Source: Flavobacteriales bacterium
GTDB lineage: Bacteria; Bacteroidota; Bacteroidia; Flavobacteriales; Crocinitomicaceae
Assembly (NCBI GenBank): GCA_947375085.1
Contig: CANCEQ010000048.1
Coordinates: forward strand, 1-16,942
DNA: 16,942 nucleotides
Direction: 5' to 3'
In this document: in pieces, positions 7,250 through 14,457 of the stretch
Position numbering within the stretch: position 1 is the first letter of the stretch
Layout: each line of letters starts with the position of its first letter
Notes under the pieces: generated by a model
The model's database searches: none
Told to the model about the DNA's origin: nothing
The model's input: the letters and a program-made list of their open reading frames with translations, nothing else
Translations under genes and position numbers: made by a program

Positions 7250-8542
7250 ATGAAGGTTTCTATTAAAGGATTTATAACTTGTAAAAGTGCAGAACACTTT
7301 ACCGATTGTGCTGATAATTATGAAATAAATGAAAACAGTCATAGGTTTTCGGTCTCTGATGGGGTTTCTAAATCATTTTTTCCAAAAGTATGGTCAGAAA
7401 TATTGGTTACTCAGTTTGTCAAAAGAACAGACTTGAATGAATATGAACTCATTAAAGTTTGTCAGGAAGAATGGCAATTAAGAATAGATGAAATAGTTAG
7501 TTTACCCGATACTAAGTGGTTTACTAAATCACAGTATAATAGAAAAGACCCTGCCTTAGCCACATTTGTTGGTTTACAATTTTTTGAAAAAGAAAAAAAG
7601 TGGTCTGCCTCGGCTTTAGGTGATAGTTTCTTGTTTTTTGTGCCTAATGGATTCAAAGACTATCAAAAAGAGTTGTTAAAATTATCTAGTAAAGCCGAAA
7701 CAATTGTTTTTGACAATTTTCCTGATTATCTGACAAGTATAGGAGATTTCCATAAAGGAAGACCTGTTGAAATAAGTGATGATCTCAAAAATGGTACTTT
7801 TTATTTGATGACTGATGCTTTGGCTGAATGGTTTATAAATGAAGGGGAAAAAGCAATCGGAAAAATATCAGTATGGAAATCACAAGAAGACTTCGAAAGA
7901 TTTACAACTCAAGCAATTGACGATAACCAATTAACAAATGATGATTGTGCTATTCTATGTATTGAGCTGTCAGAAGTAGAAAAAAATGGTATTGAGTACC
8001 CAGAAATTCAAGTAACTCTCTTAAATGATTTGATAACTAAACAGGAAGCTGAAAAAGAAAAAATCAAACAGGAAAACCATGAAGAAGAAAAAAAAAAACA
8101 TGAAAAAGCAGGAGAAATTCAGAAGTCTAATGAATTAGAAATTTCACAAAGTGAATCGCCAACAGCTCAAAGTCTTGCCAATATAACTAATGAAGAGCCT
8201 ACTAAAGAAGGTATAATTTCAAAAGTAAAAGGTTTCTTTTCAGGAAAAGAAAAAGAGGAGAATGAAGAAACTGAATTACCTGAAGAGAAGACAAGTGCAG
8301 AAACAGAAGGTATTGAGAAACCAACCATAAAACAACTAGAAGAGCCTACTACCGAAGAACCAAGTGCTTTAGATACAACAATAGCAGAAAATCAAAATAC
8401 CGTAAATGATATAAATGAAGAAATAGATAAGAAAAAGATTGAAGAAGAAGCCAAAAGCGAAAAAATTGAACCTGAGAAGTTAGAGCCAAAAGAACAACCT
8501 AAGGTTGATTCTCAGGTGAAGAATATTTTTGATAAATTTTAA
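7250..8542 (+). CDS. PP2C-type protein phosphatase with long charged tail
   Basis: The first 245 residues are a divergent PP2C domain. The metal-binding acidic residues are present: CADNYE (Asp22), VSDGVS (Asp37), ALGDSF (Asp125), LMTDALAEW (Asp189) and LTNDDCAIL (Asp231/232). The usual Gly of the third Asp-Gly is Ala190. It should remove phosphate from Ser/Thr on partners of the two downstream kinases. Residues 255-415 are a Glu/Lys-rich, probably disordered or coiled tail that holds a short hydrophobic-basic patch (IISKVKGFFSGK, 323-334). The protein ends NIFDKF, a tail shared with the next two proteins. An in-frame TGA directly precedes the ATG at 7250. AAGGAG (7222-7227) lies unusually far upstream. 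An A11 run at 8088-8098 could allow slippage that truncates the tail. Confidence 0.85.
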   Translation: MKVSIKGFITCKSAEHFTDCADNYEINENSHRFSVSDGVSKSFFPKVWSEILVTQFVKRTDLNEYELIKVCQEEWQLRIDEIVSLPDTKWFTKSQYNRKDPALATFVGLQFFEKEKKWSASALGDSFLFFVPNGFKDYQKELLKLSSKAETIVFDNFPDYLTSIGDFHKGRPVEISDDLKNGTFYLMTDALAEWFINEGEKAIGKISVWKSQEDFERFTTQAIDDNQLTNDDCAILCIELSEVEKNGIEYPEIQVTLLNDLITKQEAEKEKIKQENHEEEKKKHEKAGEIQKSNELEISQSESPTAQSLANITNEEPTKEGIISKVKGFFSGKEKEENEETELPEEKTSAETEGIEKPTIKQLEEPTTEEPSALDTTIAENQNTVNDINEEIDKKKIEEEAKSEKIEPEKLEPKEQPKVDSQVKNIFDKF

Positions 8543-8545
8543 ATT

Positions 8546-9553
8546 ATGGCATATCCTTCAAGAACAGACATAGTTACCGCAATGAGAAATCCCCACGTAA
8601 GTTTCAAAGCAAATGAACTTATTGGTGGTTCTGTAATTCAAAAAGGTTCACGAATTATTCAATATTCAGGTGGTTATACTACTGTATTCCCTTTTCATAC
8701 TAAAGATTTAAAAAAAGTAGCTGTTCGTTGCTGGATTGCAGATATTGGTGATGCCAAAAAGAGAAGTCAAGAAATTTCGATTTATTTAAATTCCTTGAAT
8801 AACCCTTATTTCTGCGACTTTAAATACTTGGATGATGCCATACTAATTAGTGGCTCAATATATCCAGTTGTTTTGATGGATTGGGTTGATGGAAAGCCAC
8901 TCAAAGAATATATCAATGATAATATTTCTAGCTTAAAATCAATTCTTCCCCAAATTGCAAACAACTTTAAACAGATGGTAGAATATTTTCATAAAGAAAA
9001 TATAGCTCACGGTGATTTACAACACGGAAATATTCTTGTCAAAGAAGATGGTAGTTTAATTATCATTGATTACGATTCAATGTTTATCAAACCACTTGAA
9101 GGTATGACAGATGAAATAAAAGGTCTTCCAGGCTATCAACATCCGTCTCGAAATCAAAATAAATTCATTAACCATAAACTTGACTATTTCTCTGAATTAG
9201 TAATCTATCTATCACTGATAGCTTTTGATGAATATCCTAATTTATGGAATAAATATTACGAAACAGAAGATTTGCTTTTTTCAAAAGAGGATTTTAATAT
9301 CCCCCAAAACTCTGAAGTCATTAATAATCTTTTATTATCATCAAATGAAACGATAAAAGAATTAGCTCAACGATTGAAAGAGCAACTGAATAAAACTGAC
9401 ATAATGCATTTGCAACCATTAGAGGAACTTTTAATTGATAAACTTGAAGCTGCAAAATATAAAATTTCATCGAAATGGGATAGACAACCCAATAAACCAG
9501 AAAATAAACCAATAATACTACCAAACTCTGAAGACATTACAAATAAGTTCTAG
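8546..9553 (+). CDS. Divergent protein kinase, TerY-P type
   Basis: A kinase fold is visible: a glycine loop GGYTTVF (42-48), the beta3 strand VAVRCW with Arg61 in place of the usual Lys, a hinge MDWVDGKPLKEY, the catalytic loop HGDLQHGN (Asp157, Asn162), the metal motif IDYD (Asp175, replacing DFG), then GYQHPSR (197-202). The catalytic Asp, Asn and metal Asp are kept, so activity is plausible despite the Lys-to-Arg change. The same change is in the paralogue at 10129. It is cytoplasmic, with no membrane segment. The last 25 residues are Pro/Asn-rich and end DITNKF, matching the tails of its neighbours. It starts 3 bases after the phosphatase and 3 bases precede the PLD gene, so translation is likely coupled. 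Expected role: phosphorylating components of this operon. Confidence 0.85.
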   Translation: MAYPSRTDIVTAMRNPHVSFKANELIGGSVIQKGSRIIQYSGGYTTVFPFHTKDLKKVAVRCWIADIGDAKKRSQEISIYLNSLNNPYFCDFKYLDDAILISGSIYPVVLMDWVDGKPLKEYINDNISSLKSILPQIANNFKQMVEYFHKENIAHGDLQHGNILVKEDGSLIIIDYDSMFIKPLEGMTDEIKGLPGYQHPSRNQNKFINHKLDYFSELVIYLSLIAFDEYPNLWNKYYETEDLLFSKEDFNIPQNSEVINNLLLSSNETIKELAQRLKEQLNKTDIMHLQPLEELLIDKLEAAKYKISSKWDRQPNKPENKPIILPNSEDITNKF

Positions 9554-9556
9554 AAA

Positions 9557-10126
9557 ATGATTGAAGTACATTTCGAAAATATTCATATCCAAATAATAAA
9601 ACACATTTCGCAAGCTGAAAGTGATTTAAAGATATGCGTGGCTTGGTTTACGGATGTTGATATTTACAATTCAATTCTTAAAGTTCAGAAAAAAGGTGTT
9701 TCAGTATATGTAATTATCGCAAATCACGAGTTTAACAAAAAATCAAAAGTTGATTTTAAAGCTTTACTTCAAAACAATGGGGATGTTGGTTATATAGGTA
9801 ACATAAATGATTCAGCGACAGATAAACTAATGCACAATAAGTTTTGCATAATTGACAACAAATCAGTAATAACTGGTTCATATAACTGGACATTCAAAGC
9901 AAGGATGAATGACGAAAATATTATTGTAATACAAAATCAACCGAGTATAATCTCTAAGTTTTCAGATAAGTTTGAAAGTATAAAGCCTCAATATGGTTTT
10001 GCAATAAAAGGAAACGAAGTAACACTTTTGCCTATTGAAAAAATTATGGCAAAATGGGATAAGCCAGAAGAATCTCAACCATTAATAAAAAGTAACAAGG
10101 TTAAATCTATATCTGATAAATTTTAA
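9557..10126 (+). CDS. Phospholipase D-like (single HKD) candidate nuclease
   Basis: This 189-residue protein carries one HKD motif: MHNKFCIID (His93, Lys95, Asp100) followed by GSYNWT (Gly107, Ser108, Asn110) and DEN (119-121). A beta-alpha-beta start (LKICVAWFTDVDIYNSI) fits the PLD fold. Single-HKD proteins act as dimers, and most small bacterial ones are Nuc-like endonucleases; cardiolipin or phospholipid cleavage is the other option. There is no signal peptide, unlike secreted Nuc, so it would act on cytoplasmic nucleic acid or the inner membrane face. The C-terminal 40 residues end in SISDKF, the tail shared with the phosphatase and first kinase. This is the most likely effector of the operon (inference). 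Confidence 0.85.
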   Translation: MIEVHFENIHIQIIKHISQAESDLKICVAWFTDVDIYNSILKVQKKGVSVYVIIANHEFNKKSKVDFKALLQNNGDVGYIGNINDSATDKLMHNKFCIIDNKSVITGSYNWTFKARMNDENIIVIQNQPSIISKFSDKFESIKPQYGFAIKGNEVTLLPIEKIMAKWDKPEESQPLIKSNKVKSISDKF

Positions 10127-10128
10127 GA

Positions 10129-11937
10129 ATGTCAATAAGTAAACAAGACATAATAACCTCTATAAAAAATTCAGATATTTTTTTAAAAATATCTGAATTA
10201 GAAGGTGCAAAGCCGAAAATTAATTCAAATGGAACTCCTTTCGCATTTGTTGGTGGTTTCAATATGGTGTTTCAGTTAGAACATAAAAATAAAAAATGGG
10301 CATTAAGAGTTTGGCATGTACCGATAGGTGAGCATTCAGATCGTTATAGGGAAATATCAAAATATATATCTGAAAAAAAACTACCCTACTTTGCTGATTT
10401 TATTTATGATCAAAAAGGGATATTAGTAAATGGTACATACTTAGACACCATTCGGATGGAATGGCTAGAAGGAAAATTACTCAAAGAATTTATTGAAGAA
10501 AATTTAAAAAACAAAAATCAATTAACGTTACTAGCAAATAACTTTTTAATCATGTGCGAAATTTTGAGAAAAAACAAAATTTCGCATGGTGATTTACAAG
10601 AAGGAAATATATTAATAGAAAAAAATGGAAATATAAAACTAATAGATTACGATTCAATTTGTACACCTGAGATAGAAGGACAAAAAGAATTGGTAACAGG
10701 TTTAAAAGGTTATCAGCATCCTTCTAGATTTAAAGCAGGGAAAACATCATTAAAAGCAGATTTTTTTTCGGAATTGGTTATCTATATATCTATTTTGGCT
10801 TTGGCTGAAAATAACGAACTTTGGAATAAATATGAAGTTAAACAAACTAATTATTTATTGTTTACAGAAAACGATTTTGTTGATTTAGAAAACTCAGAAA
10901 TTTTTAAAGATTTACAAATACTTTCTAATTCTATTAAAAGTCTTTTAAGAGTCTTATTAGGATATTTAAAAGAGAGAAATTACTTAAATTTAATATCATT
11001 TGAAAATTATTTAACTAAACCAAAACTTAATAAATATGAAGCAAGTAGAAACGAAATTTTATATGGTAAATCAGTTGATTTAATTTGGGATATTGAGAAT
11101 ATAGATAATATTGTTTTTAATAATGGAATAGGAGATGTAACAAATAAAAAATCTTTAAACATATCACCAACTCAAACTACAACTTACAAATTAACTGCTA
11201 AAAATGCTTTTGGTAAAGTTGAAGAAGAATTAACAATTGAAGTTTTGCCTTTACCTGATATTAAATTTTTTAAGTCTAGTAGAACTAAAATTAAAAAAGG
11301 TGAAAAAGTAAAGTTTAATTGGAATATTGAAAATGTACATTTAGTTGAAATTAAAAATAATAAGAATTATACTAAAGTTGAATTTAAAGACGATATTGAA
11401 TTAAGTCCGATTGAAAACTTTACTTTTGAATTAAAAATAACGGCATTAGATAAAAAAACAACTGAAATAAAAACACTTGATATACAGGTATTTGATAAAG
11501 TTAATATTGAAAATTTTCAAACAGATTTAAACTTTGTATTAGAAACTTTACCTGTAAAAATAACTTGGAAAGTAATCAATAATTCTAATTTAGAATTAAT
11601 TACAAATGGAAATGAGAAAATAGATGTTACAGGTAAAAATGAGATTGAATTATTTCCAAAAATAAAATCCGTTTATGAACTAGTTGCAAAAAATGATTTA
11701 TTTCAAATTAAATCAGATAAAATTATTGTTGATGTACAAAAACTTCCAATAATGCCAAAAATAAATTCATTTATTCAAAATGGAAATAGAATTATACCTC
11801 AATTAAATTTTGATTTCAAGCAATTAGAATTAGATATTATTCAATCTACAGCTATTGAATTTGAAAACATTATGAAATCGAAGAAAAAAGTTGGATTATT
11901 TTCAAGTTTAAAATCAATTTTAAATTTAAAAAAATGA
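10129..11937 (+). CDS. Divergent protein kinase fused to three Ig-like repeats
   Basis: Residues 1-300 are a paralogue of the kinase at 8546: GGFNMVF (42-48), WALRVW with Arg60 at the beta3 Lys position, HGDLQEGN (153-160), IDYD (Asp173), GYQHPSR and LWNKY line up. Residues 304-537 form three beta-rich repeats of about 80 residues, marked by Trp320, Trp398 and Trp480. Each has a W-x-I/V-x-N start, a LxxSP/LFP step and a YxLxA/FELKI strand, typical of Ig-like sandwiches. The tail has a basic-hydrophobic patch (KKKVGLFSSLKSILNLKK) and lacks the DKF ending. No signal peptide or membrane helix is seen, so the Ig repeats should be cytoplasmic and probably bind partners. The start is 2 bases after the PLD stop; the end overlaps the next gene by 4 bases. 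Confidence 0.85.
   Translation: MSISKQDIITSIKNSDIFLKISELEGAKPKINSNGTPFAFVGGFNMVFQLEHKNKKWALRVWHVPIGEHSDRYREISKYISEKKLPYFADFIYDQKGILVNGTYLDTIRMEWLEGKLLKEFIEENLKNKNQLTLLANNFLIMCEILRKNKISHGDLQEGNILIEKNGNIKLIDYDSICTPEIEGQKELVTGLKGYQHPSRFKAGKTSLKADFFSELVIYISILALAENNELWNKYEVKQTNYLLFTENDFVDLENSEIFKDLQILSNSIKSLLRVLLGYLKERNYLNLISFENYLTKPKLNKYEASRNEILYGKSVDLIWDIENIDNIVFNNGIGDVTNKKSLNISPTQTTTYKLTAKNAFGKVEEELTIEVLPLPDIKFFKSSRTKIKKGEKVKFNWNIENVHLVEIKNNKNYTKVEFKDDIELSPIENFTFELKITALDKKTTEIKTLDIQVFDKVNIENFQTDLNFVLETLPVKITWKVINNSNLELITNGNEKIDVTGKNEIELFPKIKSVYELVAKNDLFQIKSDKIIVDVQKLPIMPKINSFIQNGNRIIPQLNFDFKQLELDIIQSTAIEFENIMKSKKKVGLFSSLKSILNLKK
10168..10199. repeat. Perfect 15-bp inverted repeat inside kinase gene start
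   Basis: AATTCAGATATTTTT (10168-10182) and AAAAATATCTGAATT (10185-10199) pair perfectly around a 2-base gap. It begins 37 bases after the A of the kinase start codon and encodes residues about 14-24. In mRNA it would form a stable AT hairpin just inside the second half of the operon. It could slow translation, mark an RNase site or be a protein-binding palindrome. Confidence 0.6.
10555..10586. repeat. 12-bp inverted repeat within kinase coding sequence
   Basis: TGCGAAATTTTG (10555-10566) and CAAAATTTCGCA (10575-10586) pair perfectly around an 8-base A-rich loop. The segment encodes the residues just before the catalytic HGD. No terminator-like T run follows. It is the second strong hairpin in the same gene. 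Confidence 0.5.
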
Positions 11938-12527
11938 ATTTATTCCAAAAAAAACTTCTTCATTTGGCAGGTTTTAAAATTAAAGTCATGTCCTATTCCA
12001 TTTTAAACCAAAGTGAATATGAAGGGATTGGTGCTTTTTTTATATTTCAATATCTTTTCATTTTTCTTGGTCAAATAATTTTTTATACTCTTGTAGTAGA
12101 TGAAATTGTTTTTTTTGCCATTTTTTTAGGTTTAATATTTTGCTGGTTTCATTCTTTCTTTCATAGAAGTAGTTTGATGTTTTTGAATAAAAATATTTCT
12201 ATACCAAATCTTATTACTTTATATACTATTAATTGCTTAATAGCAATCATTAACCCAATTCCACTTGTCTTGTTTTCATTCAAAAATGAAATTCTTTTTG
12301 AATACTATAAAGTAACTGGTTTAACAGATTTAAGTTTTGTTCAAAAAATGAATTATGGTTTAAAGTTTATCTTTGAAAATGAAGGAGGTGGAATTATGTT
12401 GATTATGTTTTTGTCTTTGGTAATGATTCATCTTTTTGTTTTTATCTACCCAATTATAATTAAATTACAATCTAAAAATTCCATCTATAATAAATACAAT
12501 AAAGTTTATGAGCAAGTTAAAAATTAA
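11934..12527 (+). CDS. Four-helix membrane protein, resembles N-terminal part of DUF4407
   Basis: This 197-residue protein has four predicted membrane helices (about 33-53, 58-75, 95-115, 153-175) and ends in a short basic cytoplasmic tail. Its first 82 residues can be laid along the DUF4407 protein encoded next: LLHLAG with WLLSGA, YEGIGAFFIF with QAGIGFTIFM, and HRSSLM with DRSMVV. It lacks the long coiled-coil insert. I read it as a shortened paralogue that may pair with the full-length protein; this rests on manual alignment only. It overlaps the kinase stop by 4 bases and the next start by 20 bases, a strong sign of coupled translation. Confidence 0.7.
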   Translation: MNLFQKKLLHLAGFKIKVMSYSILNQSEYEGIGAFFIFQYLFIFLGQIIFYTLVVDEIVFFAIFLGLIFCWFHSFFHRSSLMFLNKNISIPNLITLYTINCLIAIINPIPLVLFSFKNEILFEYYKVTGLTDLSFVQKMNYGLKFIFENEGGGIMLIMFLSLVMIHLFVFIYPIIIKLQSKNSIYNKYNKVYEQVKN

Positions 12528-13971
12528 AGAAAAATATTATTATTCGAAAACACAATATTTTTTCTGGCTTTTGTCTGGGGCAGAAATAAGTATATTAAAA
12601 GAATGCCCTACTGATTTTAATCGTCAAGCAGGTATAGGATTCACTATTTTTATGACTACTTTATTAGCCTTTTTTTCGGGTAGTTACGCTGGATATTATT
12701 TTGGGGAAAGTTACACTGTTGCAATAACTTTTGGAATAATTTGGAGTGCATTGATTTTTAGTATTGATAGAAGTATGGTTGTCACAATGAAAAAAGATCC
12801 AACCAAAGAAAATCAAAAATTTTGGGCACCATTTTTCACTAGGGCTGTACTATCACTTTTAATTGCTTTTATAATTTCAATACCTTTAGAATTATTAATA
12901 TTTAAAGATAATATAGATATACATAAAAGAGAATTTACTCAAAACAAGACTCTTAAAGTTATGTATGGTCAACAACAAATTCAAGATATTGAAGGTAAAC
13001 AAGAGAATGAGAATAATTTAAAAAATGATATTGAGAAAATTGATGAAAAACTGTCTTTAAAAGAACCTAATGGAGATCCAGAATATGATCAAATAAAAAA
13101 AACATACAAACAAACTGAGACCAAATATTTAAGTGAAAAAAGTAAATTAAACAGCTTATTGTCCAAAAAAAACAAAGCTGAGAAAGAGGTAGATTATATT
13201 AATAATACAGGGCAAAGGAATTTTTATTCAACTGAATATGATAAATATCAGAAAATAATAGCTAGATATGAAAATCAAGAAAAAAAGACAAAAATAAGTT
13301 ATGAAAATTATAAAATAAAATTAGGTTTAAGAAATGCTTATATAAAAAAATGGTTTCAGGAATTAAAAAGTGAACAGTTAGGTTTAGAAAATGATAAAAA
13401 AGAAATTACAAAAAAAATAAGAAAAGGTGAAAAAAATGTTGATGAAATAGCTAAAGAATCAGACAGTATTATTAATAAACACAATAATAGTTTTATTTTT
13501 AATTTCATGGTTTTAGAAGATTTAGCAAGACCAACTAAAAAGGTGCTTCAACATAAAATAGAAAATAACAAATCATCTAATGAAAAAATAAGTAATAAAG
13601 CAGTTTGGGTTGAAGAACATGATCCTGAAGGAGCAACCATGTTTTTTATTTTATGGTTAATACGTATTTTATTTTTTGTTATTGAAATTCTACCTACAAT
13701 TGCTAAAATGGCTACCCCTATAGGTGCTTATGATAGAGCCATTTATCAAAAAGAAAAAGATTTAGAAAAAGATTTATTACAAAAAACGGAAGGCTATTTG
13801 GGGCAGCAAAAGATTTTGCGAGATATGGACTACAAATATGAACAAGAACAAATAAATGAAAGAAATAAAATTGAGAATGAACTTCACAAAGAAATTTTAA
13901 TTGAGATAGCTAGCGCACAAAACCTAATTGCAAAAAAGAAAATTGAAGAATTTAAAAATTTAAACTCATAA
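12508..13971 (+). CDS. DUF4407 membrane protein with long coiled coil
   Basis: The N-terminus matches the DUF4407 pattern: FFWLLSGAEISILKECP (18-34), GIGFTIFMTTLLAFFSGSYA, GIIWSALIFSIDRSMV (76-91). Membrane helices are near 44-64, 70-86 and 112-132. Residues 145-365 form a long Lys/Glu-rich coiled coil, then one more hydrophobic segment (377-395, FFILWLIRILFFVIEILP) and a C-terminal coiled coil (410-485). The family often sits in genome neighbourhoods of phage, stress or defence genes, but its activity is unknown. With helices on both sides, the 220-residue coiled coil probably projects from one membrane face and could act as a scaffold or membrane-perturbing part. It is translationally coupled to the upstream membrane protein and followed after 3 bases by a DUF4236 gene. 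Confidence 0.85.
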   Translation: MSKLKIKEKYYYSKTQYFFWLLSGAEISILKECPTDFNRQAGIGFTIFMTTLLAFFSGSYAGYYFGESYTVAITFGIIWSALIFSIDRSMVVTMKKDPTKENQKFWAPFFTRAVLSLLIAFIISIPLELLIFKDNIDIHKREFTQNKTLKVMYGQQQIQDIEGKQENENNLKNDIEKIDEKLSLKEPNGDPEYDQIKKTYKQTETKYLSEKSKLNSLLSKKNKAEKEVDYINNTGQRNFYSTEYDKYQKIIARYENQEKKTKISYENYKIKLGLRNAYIKKWFQELKSEQLGLENDKKEITKKIRKGEKNVDEIAKESDSIINKHNNSFIFNFMVLEDLARPTKKVLQHKIENNKSSNEKISNKAVWVEEHDPEGATMFFILWLIRILFFVIEILPTIAKMATPIGAYDRAIYQKEKDLEKDLLQKTEGYLGQQKILRDMDYKYEQEQINERNKIENELHKEILIEIASAQNLIAKKKIEEFKNLNS

Positions 13972-13974
13972 TTT

Positions 13975-14154
13975 ATGTCTTGGCGATTTAGAAAAGTGAA
14001 AAATATTGGACCTATTAAAACAACTTTTTCAAAAAATGGAGTTGGATCTAGTATAGGTTTCTTTGGCTTTAGATTTGGTATTACTGCTGAAGGTAAAAAG
14101 TATTGGAGTTTTGGAATACTAAATACAGGATTTTATTACATTAAATATTATTAA
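13975..14154 (+). CDS. DUF4236 small protein
   Basis: This 59-residue protein starts MSWRFRKVKNIGPIKTTFS, followed by KNGVGSSIGFFGFRFGIT and a YWSFGILNTGFYY end. It matches the short DUF4236 pattern of RFRK, a Ser/Gly-rich S-K-x-G-V-x-x-S-x-G core and a final GTG-like turn. It is basic and beta-rich, with no membrane helix. It starts 3 bases after the DUF4407 stop, and its TAA abuts the ATG of the next gene, so it is clearly part of the operon. The function of DUF4236 is unknown. Confidence 0.8.
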   Translation: MSWRFRKVKNIGPIKTTFSKNGVGSSIGFFGFRFGITAEGKKYWSFGILNTGFYYIKYY

Positions 14155-14457
14155 ATGAAATCTATAATTAAAATCATATTATCAATTCTACTTTTCCTCT
14201 GTCTAGCAGATATGTCATACGGTTATTATCAATTTGTGAGATTTTCAAGTTGTATAGTATTTGGGTATTTAGCTTATGTGTCAAATGAAGAAAAACTTAA
14301 TAATCAGACAATTATTTATGTTGTTTTAGCTCTTTTATTTCAACCTTTTATTAAAATTTCTTTAGGAAGAGAATTATGGAATATTGTTGATGTAATTGTT
14401 GGTGTAGGATTAATATTAACTACAATTATTGAATCTAAAAAGAGCAATAAAAAGTAG
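14155..14457 (+). CDS. Small four-helix membrane protein (DUF6804-like)
   Basis: This 100-residue protein consists of about four hydrophobic segments (4-19, 29-42, 53-68, 75-91) with a basic tail (KKSNKK). SYGYYQFVRF, ALLFQPFIKI and GRELWNIVDVIV match what I recall of the small DUF6804 membrane family (a YGYYQ..R motif, then an N/QP step and LxRxxW..ID). The assignment is from memory and not secure. It should be an inner-membrane protein. Its start codon immediately follows the preceding stop, and its own stop immediately precedes the next start, so the three genes are tightly coupled. No role can be given. Confidence 0.75.
   Translation: MKSIIKIILSILLFLCLADMSYGYYQFVRFSSCIVFGYLAYVSNEEKLNNQTIIYVVLALLFQPFIKISLGRELWNIVDVIVGVGLILTTIIESKKSNKK

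Noticed and set aside
7246..7266. Six-codon leader peptide (ATG at 7246) before the phosphatase
   Set aside because: It overlaps the real start and is too short to separate from chance, although the AAGGAG at 7222-7227 is better placed for it than for 7250.
9979..9999. Internal SKFSDKF in the PLD protein as another copy of the DKF tail
   Set aside because: It is not C-terminal and lies in a helix-like stretch after the HKD motif, so it is probably coincidence.
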